Shown: positions 40,623 to 50,994, counted from the stretch's first letter. The stretch: 64,000 nt of DNA from Inquilinus limosus_F (GCF_051487185.1 NZ_JAHVDK010000004.1:186001-250000), one strand, 5' to 3'. Program-made: numbers and translations. Notes: generated by a model from the letters alone, not told the origin.

Positions 40623-41705
40623 TCACCTGGTCCGGGCCGGGGCGGCGGCGAGCCGCCCGGCCGGGTCGAAGACGTAGATCCTGGCGGGGTCGATCGCGAC
40701 CGTCACCGGCTCGCCGAGCGGGTGCTTGTGCACGCCGGGCTGCTGCGCCACCCAGGGCCGGTCGCCGAAATGGAAATGGACATAGGTCTCGGAGCCGCTG
40801 ATCTCGGCCAGCTCGACCTTGGTCGTCACCGTGGCCTCGCCCGGGCCGCCGGCGCCGAGGCGGATATGGCCCGGCCGGACGCCGACGGTGCAGGGACCGG
40901 CCGCCAGCCCGGCCAGGTGCCCCGCCAGCGGCAGGGCGACGCCGTCGATGAGACGGAGCGTGCCGTCCGCCACCTCGGCGGGGCCGAGATTCATCGGCGG
41001 GTCGCTGAACGCCTCGGCCACCCGGGTCGAGGCCGGGTGCTGGAACACCTCGACCGTCGGCCCTTCCTGCAGCAGCCTTCCCTCGTCCAGCACCGCGGTG
41101 CGGCCGCCCAGGATCAGCGCCTCGGCCGGCTCGGTGGTGGCGTAGACCACGACCGACTTGCCGCGGCGGAAGATCTCGGACAGCTCAGCCCGCAGCTCCT
41201 CCCGCAGCTTGTAGTCGAGATTGACCAGCGGCTCGTCCAGCAGCAGCAGGCCGGCATCCTTGACCAGCGCCCGGGCGATCGCGGTGCGCTGCTGCTGCCC
41301 GCCCGACAGCTCGCCCGGCAGCCGCTCCAGGAACCGGTCGATCCGCAGCATCGCCGCGGTCTCGCGCACCCGGCGGTCGATCTCGGCCCGGCCGAGCCCC
41401 TTGAGCCGCAGCGGCGAGGCGATGTTGTCGTAGACCGTCTTCGACGGGTAGTTGATGAACTGCTGGTAGACCATGGCGACGTCGCGGTTGCGCACCGAGA
41501 CGCCGGTGACGTCGCGGCCGTCGGCCAGGACCCGGCCGCGGCTCGGCCGCTCCAGCCCAGCCATCAGCCGCATCAGCGAGGTCTTGCCGGCCTGGGTGCG
41601 GCCCAAGAGCACGGTCAGCGTGCCGGGCTCGAGCGCGAGGTCGAGCGGATGGATGTGGGTCTCCGCCCCGACCTCCCGGGTCACGCCTTCGAGCACCAGC
41701 GTCAC
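40623..41705 (-). CDS. glpS: Glycerol ABC transporter ATPase GlpS (first ATPase)
   Basis: 360 residues from GTG 41705, overlapping the glpD stop (GTGA). Walker A is GRTQAGKTS (35-43), unusual in T-Q but functional in form; signature ELSGGQQQR (~137) and Walker B LLLLDEPLVNLD are canonical. C-terminal TOBE domain (VGVRPGHIRLG, FHFGDRPWVAQQPGVHKHP). It energises uptake of glycerol with GlpT. A longer frame upstream is antisense or overlaps glpD. Confidence 0.9.
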   Translation of the reverse strand: MTLVLEGVTREVGAETHIHPLDLALEPGTLTVLLGRTQAGKTSLMRLMAGLERPSRGRVLADGRDVTGVSVRNRDVAMVYQQFINYPSKTVYDNIASPLRLKGLGRAEIDRRVRETAAMLRIDRFLERLPGELSGGQQQRTAIARALVKDAGLLLLDEPLVNLDYKLREELRAELSEIFRRGKSVVVYATTEPAEALILGGRTAVLDEGRLLQEGPTVEVFQHPASTRVAEAFSDPPMNLGPAEVADGTLRLIDGVALPLAGHLAGLAAGPCTVGVRPGHIRLGAGGPGEATVTTKVELAEISGSETYVHFHFGDRPWVAQQPGVHKHPLGEPVTVAIDPARIYVFDPAGRLAAAPARTR

Positions 41706-43225
41706 GACACGACCCTTTCCGCGGGCTGGAAGTTGCGGGCCCTGAGCCAGTCGGCGATCGCGCCATGCGATTCGGCCGGGATGTGCAGCCCCAGCTTGGA
41801 CCGGCGCCACAGCACGTCCTCGACGGTCCGCGCCCATTCCTGGTCGACCAAATAGTCGAGCTCGGCCTCGGTCAGCCCGGCGCCGAAGTCGCGGCCCAGA
41901 TCCTCCAGGCTCCTGGCCGAGCCGAGCAGCCGATCGACCCGGGTACCGTAGGCGCGGGCCAGGCGGCGGGCCAGCGGCCCCGGCAGCCAGGGCCGGGCGG
42001 CGCGCAGCTTCGCCAGGAAGCCCTCGAAATCGGCATCCGGGATGTCGCCGCCGGGCAGCCATGCCGCGGCGGTCCAGGGTTTGGCCTTGATGCCCATCAC
42101 CGGCGCCAGCTTCTCCAGCGCATGCTCGGACAGGCGGCGGAAGGTGGTGATCTTGCCGCCGAACACCGACAGGGCCGGGGCCTGCCCCTCCGGCGCGTCC
42201 AGCTCCAGCACGTAGTCGCGCGTCGCCTGCGTCGCGCTGGACGAGCCGTCGTCATAGAGCGGCCGGACGCCGGCATAGCTCCAGACCACGTCGTCCGGTG
42301 TCGGGCCGTCGGTGAAGCAGCGGCCGACCGCCTCGCACAGATAGGCCGTCTCCTCCGGCGTGACGGCGACGCCGGCCGGGTCGCCCTGGTAGTCGAGGTC
42401 GGTGGTGCCGATCAGCGAGAACTTCCCTTCATAGGGGATGACGAAGACGATGCGCCGGTCGGCATTCTGCAGGATGAAGGCCTCGGGCCCATCATACAGC
42501 CGCGGCACGACGATATGGCTGCCTTTGACCAGGCGGACCCGGCTGGCGCCGGGCAGGCCGACCGTGTCGTTCAGCACATGCTTGACCCAGGGGCCGCCGG
42601 CATTGACCAGGCCGCGCGCCGAGACCTGCCGTTCGCTGCCGTCGGCGCCGCGCAGGGTCGCGGTCCAGCGGCCGTCCCGGCGCCTCGCGGCGACGCATTC
42701 GGTGCGGGTCAGGACCTCGGCGCCGCGCTCCTTCGCGTCCAGCGCCGCCAGCGTCACCATGCGGGCGTCGTCGACCCAGCAGTCGGAATATTCGAAACCG
42801 CGCGTCAGATGCGGCCGCAGCACCCGGCCGATGGCGCCGCCGCGCAGCTTCAGCCCGTGGCTGGCCGGCAGCATCTTGCGGCCGCCGAGATGGTCGTAGA
42901 GGAACAGGCCGATCCGCACCATCCAGGCCGGCCGCATCGACCGGTCGTGCGGCAGCACGAATCGCAGCGGCCAGATGATGTGCGGCGCCGCGCGCAGCAG
43001 CACCTCGCGCTCCATCAGCGCCTCGCGGACCAGGCGGAACTCGTAATATTCGAGGTAGCGCAAGCCCCCGTGAATCAGCTTGGTCGAGGCCGAGGAGGTG
43101 GCCCCGGCCAGGTCGGCCTTCTCGCAGAGCAGGACCGACAGGCCGCGCCCGGCCGCGTCGCGCGCGATGCCGACGCCGTTGACGCCGCCGCCGATGACCA
43201 GGAGGTCGTACAGCACCTCAGCCAC
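41702..43225 (-). CDS. glpD: Glycerol-3-phosphate dehydrogenase
   Basis: 507 residues. The FAD-binding motif is VIGGGVNGVGIARDAAGRG at about 10-28; SSASTKLIHGGLRYLEYYEF and FVIPYEGKFSLIGTTD are typical GlpD blocks, with C-terminal DVLWRRSKLGL. It oxidises glycerol-3-phosphate at the inner membrane, feeding ubiquinone. It is the first gene of the glp operon. No glpK or glpR is in the window, so phosphorylation of glycerol and regulation must be encoded elsewhere. Confidence 0.95.
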   Translation of the reverse strand: MAEVLYDLLVIGGGVNGVGIARDAAGRGLSVLLCEKADLAGATSSASTKLIHGGLRYLEYYEFRLVREALMEREVLLRAAPHIIWPLRFVLPHDRSMRPAWMVRIGLFLYDHLGGRKMLPASHGLKLRGGAIGRVLRPHLTRGFEYSDCWVDDARMVTLAALDAKERGAEVLTRTECVAARRRDGRWTATLRGADGSERQVSARGLVNAGGPWVKHVLNDTVGLPGASRVRLVKGSHIVVPRLYDGPEAFILQNADRRIVFVIPYEGKFSLIGTTDLDYQGDPAGVAVTPEETAYLCEAVGRCFTDGPTPDDVVWSYAGVRPLYDDGSSSATQATRDYVLELDAPEGQAPALSVFGGKITTFRRLSEHALEKLAPVMGIKAKPWTAAAWLPGGDIPDADFEGFLAKLRAARPWLPGPLARRLARAYGTRVDRLLGSARSLEDLGRDFGAGLTEAELDYLVDQEWARTVEDVLWRRSKLGLHIPAESHGAIADWLRARNFQPAERVVS

Positions 43226-43522
43226 GTTTCCCGCCTCTGTTTGCGGCCGCGCCGCTTACAATATTCGCAAACGAAAATCTGCATCGCCGGGCGTTCCGAT
43301 GCAATCGGAATTCGCGGCAAATGCGCAGGATCTGCCAAGGTGAGCGGTTCGCATGTGCGAAAGCGAAGGCACTGATCGCGATAATATCGCAATCATATGT
43401 GAAATTATGAATCGACCGATAAGATTTTATGTGAAATAGAGATTGCCTTCGCCGCCTTTCCTCGCCTAACTGTCCCCGACGCCGCGATACGCATCAACCA
43501 AGGGACCATCGGAGGTCGAGTC
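43226..43522. promoter_or_regulatory. Divergent glp/sulfate-transport promoter region with several dyads and direct repeats
   Basis: 297 bases between glpD and the sulfate-binding protein gene, notably AT-rich at 43380-43440. Visible sites: TTCGCAAACGAA at 43264-43275 (TTCG-N4-CGAA), TTCGCA-TG-TGCGAA at 43348-43361, GCGATA-A-TATCGC at 43378-43390, and two direct repeats TATGTGAAAT at 43396-43405 and 43428-43437 (32 bases apart). The first dyad lies ~40 bases from the glpD start and would fit a DeoR-type GlpR operator; assignments are inference. Confidence 0.5.
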
Positions 43523-44527
43523 ATGCGGACCATGACCACTCGGCTGCTGGCCGCGGCGGCCGTCGCGCTGGCTGCGGCCACGGCGCAGGCGGCCGAGATC
43601 AGGCTGCTCAACGTCTCCTACGATCCGACGCGCGAGCTGTACAAGCAGGTCAACGCCGCCTTCGCCGAGCAGTGGACGGCCAAGACCGGCGACACCGTCA
43701 CCGTCGAGGCCTCGCATGGCGGGTCGGGGGCCCAGGCGCGCTCGGTCATCGACGGGCTGCAGGCCGATATCGTCACCCTGGCGCTGGCCTACGACATCGA
43801 CGCGATCGCGGCGAGGGGGCTGATCGACAAGGACTGGGTGAAGCGGCTGCCGGACAACAGCGCGCCCTACACCTCGACCATCGTGTTCCTGGTGCGCAAG
43901 GGCAACCCGCTGGGGATCAAGGACTGGCCCGACCTGGCCAAGGAAGGCGTCCAGGTGATCACCCCGAACCCGAAGACCTCGGGCGGGGCGCGCTGGAACT
44001 ACCTCGCCGCCTGGGGCTATGCCCTGAAGCAGCCGGGGGGCAACGACCAGACCGCCCAGGACTTCGTGCAGAAGATCTACGCCAACGTCCCGGTGCTGGA
44101 CACCGGGGCCCGCGGCTCCACCACCACCTTCGTCCAGCGCGGCATCGGCGACGTGCTGATCGCCTGGGAGAACGAGGCCTTCCTGGCGGTGAAGGAGCTG
44201 GGCCCCGACGAGTTCGACATCGTCGTGCCGTCGGTCTCGATCCTGGCCGAGCCCTCGGTCGCGGTGGTCGACAAGGTGGCCGACGCGCACGGCACCCGCG
44301 CCGTGGCCCAGGCCTATCTCGAATTCCTGTACTCGCCCGAGGGGCAGGAGATCGCCGCCAAGAACTTCTACCGGCCGCGCTCGCCCGAGGTGGCAGCGCG
44401 CTACAAGGACACCTTCCCGGCCGTGAATCTGTTTACCATCGACGATGTCTTCGGCGGCTGGCAGAAGGCCCAACAGACGCATTTCTCGGATGGCGGCACC
44501 TTCGATCAGATCTACCGAAAGGGCTAG
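43523..44527 (+). CDS. Sulfate/thiosulfate ABC transporter substrate-binding protein
   Basis: 334 residues with a signal peptide (LLAAAAVALAAATAQA-A). Family motifs: LNVSYDPTRELYKQVNAAF, ASHGGSGAQARSVIDGL (anion-binding), ADIVTLALAYDIDAIA, GARWNYLAAWGYAL and YLYSPEGQ-like FLYSPEGQEIAAKNFYRP. It binds sulfate or thiosulfate in the periplasm for CysTWA. The start ATG 43523 is 8 bases after a GGAGG. The cysT frame starts inside its 3' end. Confidence 0.94.
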   Translation: MRTMTTRLLAAAAVALAAATAQAAEIRLLNVSYDPTRELYKQVNAAFAEQWTAKTGDTVTVEASHGGSGAQARSVIDGLQADIVTLALAYDIDAIAARGLIDKDWVKRLPDNSAPYTSTIVFLVRKGNPLGIKDWPDLAKEGVQVITPNPKTSGGARWNYLAAWGYALKQPGGNDQTAQDFVQKIYANVPVLDTGARGSTTTFVQRGIGDVLIAWENEAFLAVKELGPDEFDIVVPSVSILAEPSVAVVDKVADAHGTRAVAQAYLEFLYSPEGQEIAAKNFYRPRSPEVAARYKDTFPAVNLFTIDDVFGGWQKAQQTHFSDGGTFDQIYRKG

Positions 44528-45377
44528 GGAAAGAGCCAGGGAGAGTCCGGCCCCGGCGGCGCGCCATGTCGGCGTGCTGCCGGGATTCGGGCTGACCCTC
44601 GGCTTTTCCCTGACCTATCTGGCGCTGCTGGTCCTGCTGCCGCTGGCGGCGCTGGTGATCCGGCCCTGGGAGCTCGGGGTCGAGGGCGTCTGGCGGGTGG
44701 TGTCCTCGCCACGCACCTTGGCGGCGCTCAAGGTCAGCTTCGGCCTGGCGCTGCTGGCCGCGGCGGTGAATGTCGTCTTCGGCACGCTGGTCGCCTGGGT
44801 GGTGACGCGCTACCGCTTCTGGGGCCGGCCGCTGATGAACGCGCTGATCGACCTGCCCTTCGCCCTGCCGACGGCGGTGGCGGGCATCGCGCTGGCGTCG
44901 CTGTACTCGCCCAAAGGCTGGCTCGGCGGGCCCTTGATGCAGCTGGGGATCAAGGCCGCCTTCGGCCCGCCCGGCATCTTCATCGCCCTGGTCTTCATCG
45001 GCCTGCCCTTCGTGGTGCGCACGGTCGAGCCGGTGCTGGAGGACCTGGACCGCGAGATCGAGGAGGCCGCCGCCACCCTCGGCGCGCGGCGCTGGCAGGT
45101 GGTCTGGCGCGTGGTGCTGCCGTTGCTGTCGCCGGCGATCCTGACCGGCTTCATCCTGGCCTTCGCCCGCGCGGTCGGCGAATATGGCTCGGTCATCTTC
45201 ATCGCCGGCAACATCCCGGGCGTGTCGGAGATCGCGCCGCTGCTGATCGTGATCCGGCTGGAGGAGTACGACTACGCCGGCGCGGCCACGATCGGCGCGG
45301 TGATGCTGCTGGCCGCCTTCGTCATCATCCTGGTGATCAACCTGCTGCAGCGCTGGAGCCGCAAATGGGCGGACTGA
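44490..45377 (+). CDS. cysT: Sulfate/thiosulfate ABC transporter permease CysT
   Basis: 295 residues from ATG 44490. The core begins GVLPGFGLTLGFSLTYLALL, with six helices, DLPFALPTAVAGIAL and the EAA loop EEAAATLGARRWQVV. The start is uncertain: 44490 overlaps the binding-protein gene by 38 bases and adds ~28 polar, Arg-rich residues; 44445 overlaps more. The only nearer in-frame candidate is GTG 44574, which directly precedes LPGF and has no good ribosome site. Confidence 0.88.
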   Translation: MAAPSIRSTERARERARESPAPAARHVGVLPGFGLTLGFSLTYLALLVLLPLAALVIRPWELGVEGVWRVVSSPRTLAALKVSFGLALLAAAVNVVFGTLVAWVVTRYRFWGRPLMNALIDLPFALPTAVAGIALASLYSPKGWLGGPLMQLGIKAAFGPPGIFIALVFIGLPFVVRTVEPVLEDLDREIEEAAATLGARRWQVVWRVVLPLLSPAILTGFILAFARAVGEYGSVIFIAGNIPGVSEIAPLLIVIRLEEYDYAGAATIGAVMLLAAFVIILVINLLQRWSRKWAD

Positions 45378-46254
45378 CCCGCACGCTGGCGGCCGCGCGC
45401 ACCCGGCTGAAGCCCGCCGAGCGACCGTGGGAGGAGCCCTTCGGCATCCGCCTGGCCCTGATCGCGATCGCCGTGGTCTTCCTCGGCCTGTTCCTGGTGC
45501 TGCCGCTGGCCGTGGTTCTCACCGAAGCGCTGCGCCGCGGCATCGACGCCTATCTGGAGGGCATCGGCAGCGACGATTCGCTGGCGGCGATCCGCCTGAC
45601 GCTGACGGTCGCCGCCATCGCCGTGCCGCTGAACACGATCTTCGGCCTGGCCACCGCCTGGGCCATCGCCAAGTTCGAGTTCTGGGGCAAGAGCCTGCTG
45701 ACCACGATCGTCGACCTGCCCTTCTCGGTCTCGCCGGTGATCTCCGGCCTGATCTATGTGCTGCTGTTCGGGGCCAATGGCTGGTTCGGCCCGTTCCTGG
45801 AGGCGCACGGCATCCGGGTGATCTTCACCGTCACCGGCCTTGTCATCGCCACCATCTTCGTCACCCTGCCCTTCGTGGCCCGCGAGCTGATCCCGCTGAT
45901 GCAGGACCAGGGCACGGACGAGGAGGAGGCGGCGGTGCTGCTGGGCGCCAGCGGCTGGCAGACCTTCTTCCGGGTGACGCTGCCCAACGTCAAATGGGCG
46001 CTGCTGTACGGCGTGCTCTTGTGCAATGCCCGGGCGATGGGCGAGTTCGGCGCCGTCTCGGTCGTCTCCGGCCACATCCGCGGCCAGACCAACACCATGC
46101 CGCTGCAAGTCGAGATCCTCTACAACGAGTACAATTTCGTCGGCGCCTTCGCCGTCGCCTCGCTGCTCGCCGGCCTCGCTTTGGTGACGCTGGTGCTGAA
46201 GACCCTGCTCGAATGGCGGTTCCGCTCGGACCGCCACGACTCCGCGGAGAGCTG

Positions 46255-46255
<1 letters not shown>
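45365..46255 (+). CDS. cysW: Sulfate/thiosulfate ABC transporter permease CysW
   Basis: 296 residues, CysW type: LVLPLAVVLTEALRRGIDAY, DLPFSVSPVISGLIYVLLFG, EEEAAVLLGASGWQTFF (EAA loop) and GQTNTMPLQVEILYNEYNF. Six helices; partners CysT. It overlaps cysT by 13 bases and cysA by one base. Confidence 0.95.
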
Positions 46256-47325
<1,070 letters not shown>

Positions 47326-47342
47326 GGCCGCGCCCCTGTCGC

Positions 47343-48311
47343 TCAGGGCTGCCAGAAGGCCGGCACGAACTCGTAGCCCTCGCCCGCCCGGCCGACATGG
47401 CCGATGCCGGGGAAGGGAAGATGCATGCCGGCGACCAGCACGCGGTCGGCGGCGACCTGGTCCAGCACCCGCTTGCGGCTGGTGATCGCGGCCTGCTGGT
47501 CGACGTCGAAGTTGATCGCCCAGTCTGGCTTGGCGAACTGCAGCGCCGCGGCGTGCACGATGTCGCCCCAGATCAGCAGCCGGTCGGCGCCGGAAGCGAC
47601 CTCGACCATGCTGTGGCCCGGGGTGTGGCCCGGCGCCGCCAGGATGCGGATGCCGGGCGCGAGCTCCGCCTCCTTGCCGAATCGGCTCAGGCGATCGCCC
47701 GCATAGGGTTTCACCGCCGCCCGGGCCATGGCGAAGTAGGGATGCATCTCGGCCGGGGCGCGGGACAGGATGCCGTCATCGGTCCAGAAGGCATATTCCG
47801 CCTCGGCCACCGCCAGCTCGGCCTTGCCGAAGACGGCGGCGCCGGCCGGGTCGATCAGGCCGTTGGCGTGGTCGGCGTGCATATGGGTCAGCACCACCAG
47901 ATCGACATCGGACGGGTCGACGCCCGCGGCCTTCAGATTGGCGCCGACCTTGCCGAGGGTCGGGCCCAGGGTCGTGGCGGTGCCGGTGTCGACCAGAACC
48001 AGCCGGTCGCCGGTGTTGATGAGATAGGCGTTCACCGCGGTCGGGATCGCGGCGGCCGGCTGGAAGGCGCGCTGCAGCAGCGCCTCCGCCCCGGTGCGGT
48101 CGGCGGCGGGAAACTGGTCGAGCTTCAGGTTGATCATCCCGTCGTTGATCGCCGTCACCTCGAAGGCGCCGACCTTGAAGCGGTAGAGGCCGGGGACCTG
48201 CCCGGCGGCCGGCACCGCCCGGGCCAGGGCGGGCTGCGGCAGGGAGGCGAGCAACGGCAGGGCCGGGGCGGCGAGGGCCGAGGCCAGGACACGACGGCGG
48301 GCGATGGGCAT
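47343..48311 (-). CDS. Secreted MBL-fold metallohydrolase
   Basis: 322 residues from ATG 48311. A possible Tat signal (ARRRVLASALAAPALPLLA) ends near ALA-R. The metal motif is THMHADHANG (HxHxDH), with further ligands in PGHTPGHSMVEV and WGDIVH. It resembles the subgroup that acts on lactones or esters (quorum-quenching-type), but the substrate is not shown. The upstream frame to 48560 is not conserved. Confidence 0.85.
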   Translation of the reverse strand: MPIARRRVLASALAAPALPLLASLPQPALARAVPAAGQVPGLYRFKVGAFEVTAINDGMINLKLDQFPAADRTGAEALLQRAFQPAAAIPTAVNAYLINTGDRLVLVDTGTATTLGPTLGKVGANLKAAGVDPSDVDLVVLTHMHADHANGLIDPAGAAVFGKAELAVAEAEYAFWTDDGILSRAPAEMHPYFAMARAAVKPYAGDRLSRFGKEAELAPGIRILAAPGHTPGHSMVEVASGADRLLIWGDIVHAAALQFAKPDWAINFDVDQQAAITSRKRVLDQVAADRVLVAGMHLPFPGIGHVGRAGEGYEFVPAFWQP

Positions 48312-48402
48312 GGCAGGTCTCCGGGGTGAGTCGCGATGGACCGGACCCGGAGAGGCTAGCCGAAACGCAGCACGAACACAGCAGAAACGAAACAGGGTCG
48401 AG

Positions 48403-48714
48403 TCAGGGCAGCTTGCCGGTCGGTGGATGCACGGTGCGGAAGGCGGCGACCAGGCTGACGGCTTCGCTGCGCGTCGCCAGGCTGATCCGCGGCTTGCCGG
48501 CGGCGATGTCGGCCTTGAGATCGGCCAGCAGAGCGTTGATCCGGCCGAGCAGCTCCTCATGCTTCAGCCCGGCCCGCTCGTGCTCGAGGCTGCGGTCGTC
48601 GGAAACGGTCTGGAACAGGGAGCCGAGCCAGTCCACCAGCTCGTCGGCGCGGCTGAACAGCTTCTGCCGGCCGTCCTCCTCATAGACGATCACCGGCTCG
48701 ATCTCGGTCGCCAT
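48403..48714 (-). CDS. Hypothetical protein, 103 residues
   Basis: Not recognised. It begins MATEIEPVIVYEEDGRQKLF and has a mixed charged, helical composition (LEHERAGLKHEELLGRINAL, then LKADIAAGKPRISLATRSEA). There is no membrane segment, signal peptide or obvious motif. The start follows a GGAGGG; codon use looks like that of neighbours. It lies between the MBL gene (91 bases downstream) and lepA (91 bases upstream), transcribed in the same direction as both. Confidence 0.6.
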   Translation of the reverse strand: MATEIEPVIVYEEDGRQKLFSRADELVDWLGSLFQTVSDDRSLEHERAGLKHEELLGRINALLADLKADIAAGKPRISLATRSEAVSLVAAFRTVHPPTGKLP

Positions 48715-48805
48715 GGCGCAGCCCTCCCGGGAGTTGCGATCCGCATCGCGGGCGATGCCTGAATTGCAACAGCGGGACGGGGCAAGGGTTCCGTGTCCCC
48801 GCCGG

Positions 48806-50614
48806 CTACTGGTCTCCCATCTTCAGCGCGGCGATGAAGGCGCTCTGCGGGATCTCGACCTCACCGAACTGGCGCATCCGCTTCTTGCCTTCCTTCTGCT
48901 TGTCCAGGAGCTTGCGCTTGCGGCTGACGTCGCCGCCATAGCACTTGGCCAGCACGTCCTTGCGCAAGGCCGAGATCGATTCGCGGGCGATCACCTTGCC
49001 GCCGATCGCCGCCTGGATCGCGATCTTGAACAGCTGCTTCGGAATCAGGTCCTTCAGCCGCTCGCAGAGCTGGCGGCCGCGCCGGTCGGCCTGGCTGCGA
49101 TGAACGATCATCGCCAGAGCGTCGACCGGCTCCTGATTCACCAGGATCGACAGCTTCACCAAGTCGCCCTCGCGGTACTGGTCGAGCTGGTAGTCGAAGC
49201 TGGCATAGCCGCGGCTGATCGACTTGAGGCGGTCGTAGAAGTCGAACACCACCTCGTTCAGCGGCAGCCGGTAGACCAGCATCGCCCGGCCGCCGACATA
49301 GGTCATCTCCACCTGCTCGCCGCGCCGCTCGGTGCACAGCTGCAGGATGCCGCCGATATACTCGTCCGGCAGCATGATCGTGGCCTTGATCCAGGGCTCC
49401 TCGATCCGGTCGATCCGCATCACCTCCGGCATGTCGGCCGGGTTGTGCAGGTCCATGACCGTGCCGTCGGTCATGTAGAGCTTGTAGACGACGGACGGCG
49501 CCGTGGTGATCAGGTCGAGGTCGAACTCGCGCTCCAGCCGCTCCTGGATGATCTCGAGATGCAGGAGGCCGAGGAAGCCGCAGCGGAAGCCGAAGCCGAG
49601 CGCGGCCGAGGTCTCGGCCTCGAAATGGAAGCTGGCGTCGTTGAGGGCGAGCTTGCCCAGGCTGTCGCGCAGCCGCTCGAAATCGCCGGAATCGGTCGGG
49701 AACAGGCCGCACCAGACCACGGGGACCGAGGGCTTGAAGCCCGGCAGCGGCTTCTCGGCCGGGCGGCGGTCCTCGGTGATGGTGTCGCCGACCTTGGTCT
49801 CGGCGATCTCCTTGATCCCGGCGGTGACGAAGCCGACCTCGCCGGGCCCCAGCTCGCGGACCTGCACCGCCTTCGGCGTGAAATAGCCGACGCGGTCCAG
49901 CTCGCGCGCGGCGCCGGTCGCCATGAAGCGGATCTTCTGGCCGACCTTCAGCGTGCCCTCGACCACCCGCACCAGGATGACGACGCCGAGATAGGGGTCG
50001 TACCAGCTGTCGATCAGCAGCGCCTTCAGCGGCGCCTCGGGATCGGCCTGCTTCGGCGGCGGCAGGCGATGGACGATCGCCTCCAGCACCTCGTCGATGC
50101 CGAGCCCGGTCTTGGCCGAGATCGGCACGGCGTCGGAGGCGTCGAGGCCGATCACGTCCTCGATCTGCTGCTTCACCCGGTCCGGCTCCGCCGCCGGCAG
50201 GTCGATCTTGTTGAGGACCGGCACCACCTCGTGATTGGCGTCGATCGCCTGGTAGACATTGGCCAGGGTCTGCGCCTCGACGCCCTGCGAGGCGTCGACG
50301 ACGAGCAGCGAGCCCTCGCAGGCCGCGAGCGACCGGCTGACCTCATAGGCGAAGTCGACATGGCCGGGCGTGTCCATCAGGTTCAGCTGATAGGTTTCAC
50401 CGTCGCGGGCGGTGTAGGCCAGGCGCACGGTCTGCGCCTTGATGGTGATGCCGCGCTCCCGCTCGATGTCCATCGAATCCAGGAGCTGCGCCTTCATCTC
50501 GCGCTGCTCGATGCCGCCGCAGCGCTCGATCAGGCGGTCCGCCAGGGTGGATTTGCCGTGGTCGATATGGGCGATGATCGAGAAGTTGCGGATATGGTCC
50601 TGGGGAAAGCTCAT
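48806..50614 (-). CDS. lepA: Elongation factor 4 (LepA)
   Basis: 602 residues, the usual length. GTPase motifs: AHIDHGKST (15-23), the switch-I/RGITIK block, DTPGHVDF and NKIDLP. The C-terminal unique domain of LepA is seen in SYDYQLDQYR-like FDYQLDQYREGDLVKL and the basic tail KRKLLDKQKEGKKRMR. It back-translocates or aids assembly of ribosomes. The ATG at 50614 gives MSFPQDHIRNFSIIAH; longer upstream frames are not conserved. Confidence 0.97.
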   Translation of the reverse strand: MSFPQDHIRNFSIIAHIDHGKSTLADRLIERCGGIEQREMKAQLLDSMDIERERGITIKAQTVRLAYTARDGETYQLNLMDTPGHVDFAYEVSRSLAACEGSLLVVDASQGVEAQTLANVYQAIDANHEVVPVLNKIDLPAAEPDRVKQQIEDVIGLDASDAVPISAKTGLGIDEVLEAIVHRLPPPKQADPEAPLKALLIDSWYDPYLGVVILVRVVEGTLKVGQKIRFMATGAARELDRVGYFTPKAVQVRELGPGEVGFVTAGIKEIAETKVGDTITEDRRPAEKPLPGFKPSVPVVWCGLFPTDSGDFERLRDSLGKLALNDASFHFEAETSAALGFGFRCGFLGLLHLEIIQERLEREFDLDLITTAPSVVYKLYMTDGTVMDLHNPADMPEVMRIDRIEEPWIKATIMLPDEYIGGILQLCTERRGEQVEMTYVGGRAMLVYRLPLNEVVFDFYDRLKSISRGYASFDYQLDQYREGDLVKLSILVNQEPVDALAMIVHRSQADRRGRQLCERLKDLIPKQLFKIAIQAAIGGKVIARESISALRKDVLAKCYGGDVSRKRKLLDKQKEGKKRMRQFGEVEIPQSAFIAALKMGDQ

Positions 50615-50683
50615 CGCATGCGCCTGGAGACGTGATCGGGCCGGACGATAAGGGCACCGGCGGTCCGGCGCAACGCCGCGGGC

Positions 50684-50955
50684 TAAGCCCGCATTTCTCA
50701 GACCCCTTGTGCCCTGCGCCGTCGTCCCATGCCGGCAGGGCAGGAGAGCGGCGCAGCGCGATGCGGGGACATCGGGCAAGCCGCTCGACGCACCCTGCCG
50801 GCATGGGGCGACGGCCCGGAGGGTCGTCTTGCGGCGGCCGCCTGCGGGGGCGGGCCGCTCGACCGTAGTGCCGCTACGCTCTTCGCGTCCCGCCCCCGCA
50901 TCCGACTCGCCGCAAGGCGACGCAGGGCGCAAGGGGTCTGAGAAATGCGGGCTAA
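50684..50955. repeat. 272-bp nested inverted repeat able to form a three-way junction
   Basis: The outer arms, 50684-50718 and 50921-50955, pair at 33 of 35 positions (core GCCCGCATTTCTCAGACCCC). Inside are two separate stem-loops. The first is 50719-50740 with 50793-50814 (21 of 22, core CATGCCGGCAGGG). The second is 50843-50854 with 50889-50900 (12 of 12), extended by 50828-50836 with 50907-50915 (9 of 9). There is no protein-coding frame of note. It lies between the atp terminator and lepA in a ~400-base gene-free stretch (50615-51018). Confidence 0.8.
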
Positions 50956-50969
50956 AGAGCCTGGAAGCG

Positions 50970-50994
50970 AAAAGGCCCGGCCGAAGCCGGGCCT
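50970..50994 (-). terminator. Rho-independent terminator of the F0 operon
   Basis: On the minus strand: AGGCCCGGC-TTCG-GCCGGGCCT followed by TTT. A 9-bp perfect stem with a UUCG tetraloop, 25-49 bases after the atpF stop. Confidence 0.85.
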
